This document shows, in pieces, positions 24,737 through 27,975 of a DNA stretch of 27,975 nucleotides. A program made the position numbers and the translations under genes. Each line of letters begins with the position of its first letter. The stretch's first letter is position 1. Under the pieces are notes generated by a model. That model made no database searches and had not been told where the DNA came from. It worked only from the letters and a program-made list of their open reading frames with translations. The DNA is from an uncultured Mucilaginibacter sp. (GTDB lineage: Bacteria > Bacteroidota > Bacteroidia > Sphingobacteriales > Sphingobacteriaceae), in NCBI RefSeq assembly GCF_946479965.1, contig NZ_CAMLHX010000053.1, positions 1-27,975 on the forward strand, given 5' to 3'.

Positions 24737-25222
24737 CTAATTGGTTACTAAATTACCAAACAACTGATTGTGCCAGCTTTCTTTAAACGGAACCTCCCAC
24801 TTGGTTTCCAGTTCCTTTACGTTTTGCACCAGGTTATTGAATACGATAGTATCACTGGTGATGTCGCCTTGTTTTAGTTTTTCCTCAAACGCATTTCGTG
24901 GCAATGATAGCACCTGGTTTCCCTCGCGGTAAGCCAGGTTGAAACGATCAAACAAATTAATTCCAAACTTTTGCTCTATTTGCTGCATAAAATGCACCGA
25001 TTTATCAATGGAACAACCACTTGCGCCTGCCTGTGTTTCGTCAACTATCAGCACCAAAAATCGGTTATAACGTACCTCTGCTTTGGCTTTAAGCTGATTG
25101 TTGTGGGCCGTCCACTGCGTGGTAAAGGCATCCAGGTGTTGTTGAATTTGGGTTGTTTGCTCGTCGCTCAGTTGCTTGTCCGACTGATAGATCCACACTC
25201 TTGAATTTTCAGAAAATTGCAT
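24737..25222 (-). CDS. Conserved protein of unknown function (often labelled 'ABC transporter ATPase')
   Basis: A 161-residue soluble protein beginning MQFSENSRVWIYQSDK. Homologues in Bacteroidota are often named ABC transporter ATPase, but I see no Walker A, signature LSGGQ or Walker B motif, so the name is not supported. Visible features are a helical first third (LSDEQTTQIQQHLDAFTTQW), a beta-strand RYNRFLVLIVDET, and a GASGCSIDKSVHFMQQIEQK segment in which Cys-Ser-Ile-Asp resembles a small-ligand or catalytic site. The open frame begins two codons earlier at a TTG (25228), but that TTG is part of the -7 box, so the ATG at 25222 is chosen. Confidence 0.85.
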   Translation of the reverse strand: MQFSENSRVWIYQSDKQLSDEQTTQIQQHLDAFTTQWTAHNNQLKAKAEVRYNRFLVLIVDETQAGASGCSIDKSVHFMQQIEQKFGINLFDRFNLAYREGNQVLSLPRNAFEEKLKQGDITSDTIVFNNLVQNVKELETKWEVPFKESWHNQLFGNLVTN

Positions 25223-25225
25223 ATA

Positions 25226-25249
25226 CAAAGTTATTAATTATTAACTTCG
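25226..25249. promoter_or_regulatory. Palindromic divergent promoter region
   Basis: A 24-bp near-palindrome (two mismatched pairs among 12) lies in the 45-bp spacer between two divergent genes. Its left end is a perfect minus-strand -7 box TAACTTTG (25226-25233), 3 nt before the ATG at 25222. Its right end is the plus-strand counterpart TAACTTCG (25242-25249), 18 nt before the ATG at 25268. No TTTG -33 element is visible on either strand. Confidence 0.4.
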
Positions 25250-25267
25250 ACGCCGAATTTTATTGTA

Positions 25268-25741
25268 ATGATAAGATCAATTATCCTAAAAATTAAAAAA
25301 ACGCTTCTTGTTGCTATGCTTGCCCTTTCGGGTGCAGCGAGCTTGTGCTTTGCGATAGAGCAGGACTGGCTGGGATGGAGTAACCAATGTTTGACAACAT
25401 CGTACGATGTGGCTGCCGATGCAAAGTTGAAAAAGTTTGAGATCAATTTAACTGAAGATTCTTTTCTTCGCCTACGTAAAACTTACCAAAACGGCAAGCA
25501 AGAGTATTTTTCATTGCAACTGCAGCAATTGGATGAACTTGTGTATTTGGGTAATACTTATAAAGGCACATTACGCCTAAAAACCAAAGATGATGATGTG
25601 ATAGTTCAAACCTATAATGACCGTAAGGGCAATATCGACACTATGGCTACCATATTGGATATCCCTCTGAAAAACATGGAGCCTGAACGTTTGGATAGTT
25701 TGCAACGCGCTCTTAATTATTTTAAAGGGAAGAACTTATAA
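25268..25741 (+). CDS. Small secreted protein of unknown function
   Basis: A 157-residue protein. Residues 1-29 form a signal peptide (basic RSIILKIKK, hydrophobic LLVAMLALSGAASLCFA). The mature part starts IEQDWLGWSNQCLTTSYDV and is a mixed alpha/beta domain with many charged residues (LKTKDDDVIVQTYNDRKGN). There are few cysteines and no catalytic motif I recognise. The last 6 bp overlap the convergent iron-sulfur gene, so both stop codons (25739-25741 plus; 25738-25736 minus) are adjacent. Its start lies in the shared palindromic promoter region with the divergent 161-residue protein, which suggests linked expression of the two. Confidence 0.8.
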   Translation: MIRSIILKIKKTLLVAMLALSGAASLCFAIEQDWLGWSNQCLTTSYDVAADAKLKKFEINLTEDSFLRLRKTYQNGKQEYFSLQLQQLDELVYLGNTYKGTLRLKTKDDDVIVQTYNDRKGNIDTMATILDIPLKNMEPERLDSLQRALNYFKGKNL

Positions 25742-26524
25742 GCCATTCGCCCTAACTGTAATCTCAGCAATATCCAATACTTTAATTTCCTGATCTTTGT
25801 CGCGGTGCTTTACACCGTCGCTTAACATGGTCATACAAAACGGACAAGCGGAAGCCACCACCTGCGCGTTAATAGCCAGTACTTCATCAATACGCTCCAT
25901 ATTGATGTCTTTGTTGCCCTGTTCCGGTTCTTTAAACATTTGCGCGCCGCCTGCACCACAACACAGGCCGTTACTGCGGCAGCGTTTCATTTCTACTAAC
26001 TCCGTATCCAATATTTCTAAAGCTTTGCGTGGGGCTTCGTAAACATCGTTTCCGCGACCCAAATAACAAGGATCGTGGTAAGTGATGCGTTTGCCTTTAA
26101 AGCTTTCACCTCCTTCGGCTTTTAGTTTACCATCATCTATTAGTTGCTGTATCAACTGCGAGTGGTGTATCACCTCATAATTTCCGCCAAGATTAGGATA
26201 TTCATTCTTAATAGTATTAAAGCAATGCGGGCAGCCTGTAACTATCTTTTTAATGTTGTAGCCATTTAGCACCTCAATATTTGTCATAGCCTGCATCTGG
26301 AACAAAAACTCGTTGCCGGCGCGTTTGGCAGGGTCGCCGGTGCAACTTTCTTCTGTACCCAAAACGGCGTAACTTATACCTACATGGTGCAGTATTTTGC
26401 AAATGTCTCGCGTAATTTTCTGCGCCCGTTCATCAAAACTTCCCGCGCATCCCACCCAGAACAAAATGTCAGGTTGTTTACTCTCCGCGGCCATTTGAGC
26501 CATGGTTATTGGTTGATGGTTCAT
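25736..26524 (-). CDS. Iron-sulfur protein with two CCG domains (HdrB/GlcF/LutA-like)
   Basis: A 262-residue redox protein with two cysteine-rich CCG domains. Domain 1: Cys26 (FWVGCAGSFD), Cys61 (EESCTGD), Cys98 and Cys101 (GCPHC). Domain 2: Cys153 (HDPCYLGRGND), Cys188-Cys189 (GLCCGAGG), Cys227 and Cys230 (ACPFC). Such domains in HdrB/HdrD bind non-cubane or [4Fe-4S] clusters and often sit next to a membrane 4Fe-4S subunit, as here. The first ATG (26524) lies inside an inverted repeat; alternatives are Met8 and Met11, but homologues carry a similar short M...TMA.. leader, so 26524 is kept. It is the second gene of a two-gene operon, 74 bp after the membrane subunit. Confidence 0.9.
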   Translation of the reverse strand: MNHQPITMAQMAAESKQPDILFWVGCAGSFDERAQKITRDICKILHHVGISYAVLGTEESCTGDPAKRAGNEFLFQMQAMTNIEVLNGYNIKKIVTGCPHCFNTIKNEYPNLGGNYEVIHHSQLIQQLIDDGKLKAEGGESFKGKRITYHDPCYLGRGNDVYEAPRKALEILDTELVEMKRCRSNGLCCGAGGAQMFKEPEQGNKDINMERIDEVLAINAQVVASACPFCMTMLSDGVKHRDKDQEIKVLDIAEITVRANGL

Positions 26525-26590
26525 AGATCATAGTTCATGGCTGTTAATTTGTTATTGATGATAAATGTGCCATGAATCATGAACCATCAA
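26513..26590. repeat. Imperfect inverted repeat covering the start of the CCG-domain gene
   Basis: The left arm (26513-26541, TTGATGGTTCAT then AGATCATAGTTCATGGC) pairs with the right arm (26569-26590, GCCATGAATC then ATGAACCATCAA) apart from an internal bulge. The arms consist of short TCAT-G-type repeats. The start codon of the CCG-domain gene (26524-26522) lies within the left arm. Confidence 0.75.
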
Positions 26591-26598
26591 CTATGAAC

Positions 26599-27897
26599 TC
26601 AATCTGCAGATTGCCAATTTAACCTATCCGCGTTACTATACTTCCAGGGTGCGCCGTTATTTTCTACGTTGCCAAACATGTTGTTTAAACTTGCCGGCGC
26701 CGCTGATTCTTCCATCACTACATATTGGCGCATTTGCATAATAATATTAAGTGGATCAATATTTACCGGGCAGGCTTCTACACAGGCATTGCAGGTAGTA
26801 CAGGCCCAAAGTTCTTCACGGGTGATATAGCTATCTAATAACGTCTTATCGTCTGCATGATCATTACCATGCTGATCTATGTTTTTTCCTATCTCGGTGA
26901 TCCTGTCGCGGGTATCCATCATTATCTTTCGCGGCGACAGGAGCTTACCTGTAATATTCGCCGGACAAACAGAGGTGCATCTGCCGCACTCGGTGCAGGT
27001 GTAGGCGTCCATCAGGTTTTTCCAGGTAAGGTCGGTAGCGTCTTTTGCACCGAAACGCCCGGGCCCCATATTTTCCGGAACAAAAGAAGGATCCAACATT
27101 GCCTTAACCTCGTTGGTTACCGAAGCCATGTTAGTGAACTTTCCTTTCGGCTCTAAATTAGAGTACCAGGTATTTGGGAACGCCAATAAAATGTGAAAAT
27201 GCTTTGAGTATGGCAGATAATTTAAAAACGCCAGTATACCCACTATGTGGAACCACCAACATGCGCGTTCTATAACAACCAATGTTTCGGCCTTAGCCGG
27301 CAGGAGTGGGGCGAATAAACTACCTATGGGGAAATTACCAGCAGCAGCATAATGACTGTAATGTAAAGCCTGTAGTTTATAGTCGGCGGCATTCATGGTT
27401 AAAAAGGCCGTCATTAGGCAGATCTCTATAATGAGTATGTAGTTAGCATCTGATTTGGGCCATGCCCCCATTTCCACACCGCTAAAACGCTTGATACGGA
27501 TGATATTCCGTCTCGCTAAAAACACCACGCATGCGATTAGCACTAACAGGGCCAGTATTTCAAAGCTACCTATCAGCATGCCGTAAAAACTGCCTAAAGT
27601 TTTTGAAAATATGCGATGGGAGCCGAATAGGCCATCAATTAATATTTCTAATACCTCAATGTTAATAATGATAAACCCGACATAAATAAAAAAGTGCATT
27701 GCTGCCGCAACGGGTCGCTTTACCATTTTTGTTTGCCCCAGGGCTACCAACGCCATGGTTTTCCAGCGTTCGGCAGGGCAATCTGTACGGTCTAGATCCC
27801 TGCCTAATAGTATGTTGCGACGGATTCGGCCCGCATTTTTGCTGAATAGATAAATAGCAGCAGCTAAGAGTATGAAAAATACGATTTGGCCCATCAT
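26599..27897 (-). CDS. Membrane-bound (Fe-S) oxidoreductase with NarI-like N-terminus and two [4Fe-4S] motifs
   Basis: A 432-residue protein. About five hydrophobic segments lie in residues 3-240 (for example 3-18, 63-88, 105-127, 151-170 and 211-229). Histidines such as His68, His217, His233 and His235 are candidate heme b ligands, as in NarI/HdrE-like subunits. The cytoplasmic part carries two ferredoxin motifs: Cys301, 304, 307, 311 (CTECGRCTSVCP) and Cys366, 369, 372, 376 (CTTCNACVEACP). The layout matches the N-terminal two thirds of HdrD/EMO-type quinone-linked oxidoreductases; the CCG part is supplied by the next gene. Candidate electron donors are ETF or an acyl-CoA or lactate/glycolate dehydrogenase. 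ATG codons occur at 27897 and 27894. A -7-like TACTTTAG lies 10 nt upstream. Confidence 0.9.
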   Translation of the reverse strand: MMGQIVFFILLAAAIYLFSKNAGRIRRNILLGRDLDRTDCPAERWKTMALVALGQTKMVKRPVAAAMHFFIYVGFIIINIEVLEILIDGLFGSHRIFSKTLGSFYGMLIGSFEILALLVLIACVVFLARRNIIRIKRFSGVEMGAWPKSDANYILIIEICLMTAFLTMNAADYKLQALHYSHYAAAGNFPIGSLFAPLLPAKAETLVVIERACWWFHIVGILAFLNYLPYSKHFHILLAFPNTWYSNLEPKGKFTNMASVTNEVKAMLDPSFVPENMGPGRFGAKDATDLTWKNLMDAYTCTECGRCTSVCPANITGKLLSPRKIMMDTRDRITEIGKNIDQHGNDHADDKTLLDSYITREELWACTTCNACVEACPVNIDPLNIIMQMRQYVVMEESAAPASLNNMFGNVENNGAPWKYSNADRLNWQSAD

Positions 27898-27975
27898 GGT
27901 TATTGAACTAAAGTAGAAAATACTATCCGCATATAAAAAGTTTTAATGCAACGGGGTGATTTATAGTTTCATAAG

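Overview
The window looks like a chromosomal segment of a Bacteroidota species, most likely of the Sphingobacteriaceae (Mucilaginibacter/Pedobacter type; the genus is inference). Evidence: an MG2-domain secreted protein, an OMP_b-brl_3 barrel paired with a GLPGLI protein, a lipoprotein TamA homologue (TamL) next to TamB, boxes matching the Bacteroidota -7 consensus TAnnTTTG, and almost no Shine-Dalgarno sequences. I see no phage, plasmid, transposase, tRNA, rRNA or CRISPR.

Layout. 1-77: a 10-bp tandem repeat cut by the window edge. 162-7443, all minus strand and transcribed in the order dapF, SNF2-type helicase, TIGR01777 epimerase, MG2/plug protein, with 83-147 bp gaps (a long inverted repeat lies behind the helicase gene). 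7618-9177 (plus): periplasmic HtrA/DegQ protease with a strong terminator. 9308-11056 (plus): PadR regulator translationally coupled to the first of two paralogous four-helix membrane proteins, behind a perfect dyad that is a likely PadR operator. 11313-14872 (plus): outer-membrane barrel plus GLPGLI protein. 14873-15303: a gene-free convergent spacer with consecutive hairpins, a terminator and a cluster of GTTTCA motifs. 15304-22793 (minus): tamB-tamL. 23017-24000 (plus): class I mannose-6-phosphate isomerase. 24089-25222 (minus): a YdeI-like protein and a conserved protein of unknown function. 25268-25741 (plus): small secreted protein. 25736-27897 (minus): a two-gene iron-sulfur redox operon.

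How the genes work together. The window is dominated by cell-envelope functions: outer-membrane assembly (TamB/TamL), envelope quality control (HtrA), a predicted TonB-type outer-membrane protein with its GLPGLI partner, peptidoglycan/lysine precursor synthesis (DapF) and a PadR-controlled membrane-protein module. The last operon looks like a membrane quinone-linked electron-transfer complex whose CCG subunit is a separate gene. The best candidates for undescribed biology are the PadR plus tandem membrane-protein module, the duplicated loop motif in HtrA, the split iron-sulfur complex whose second gene starts inside an inverted repeat, the structured spacer at 14899-15295, and -7 boxes lying directly against start codons.
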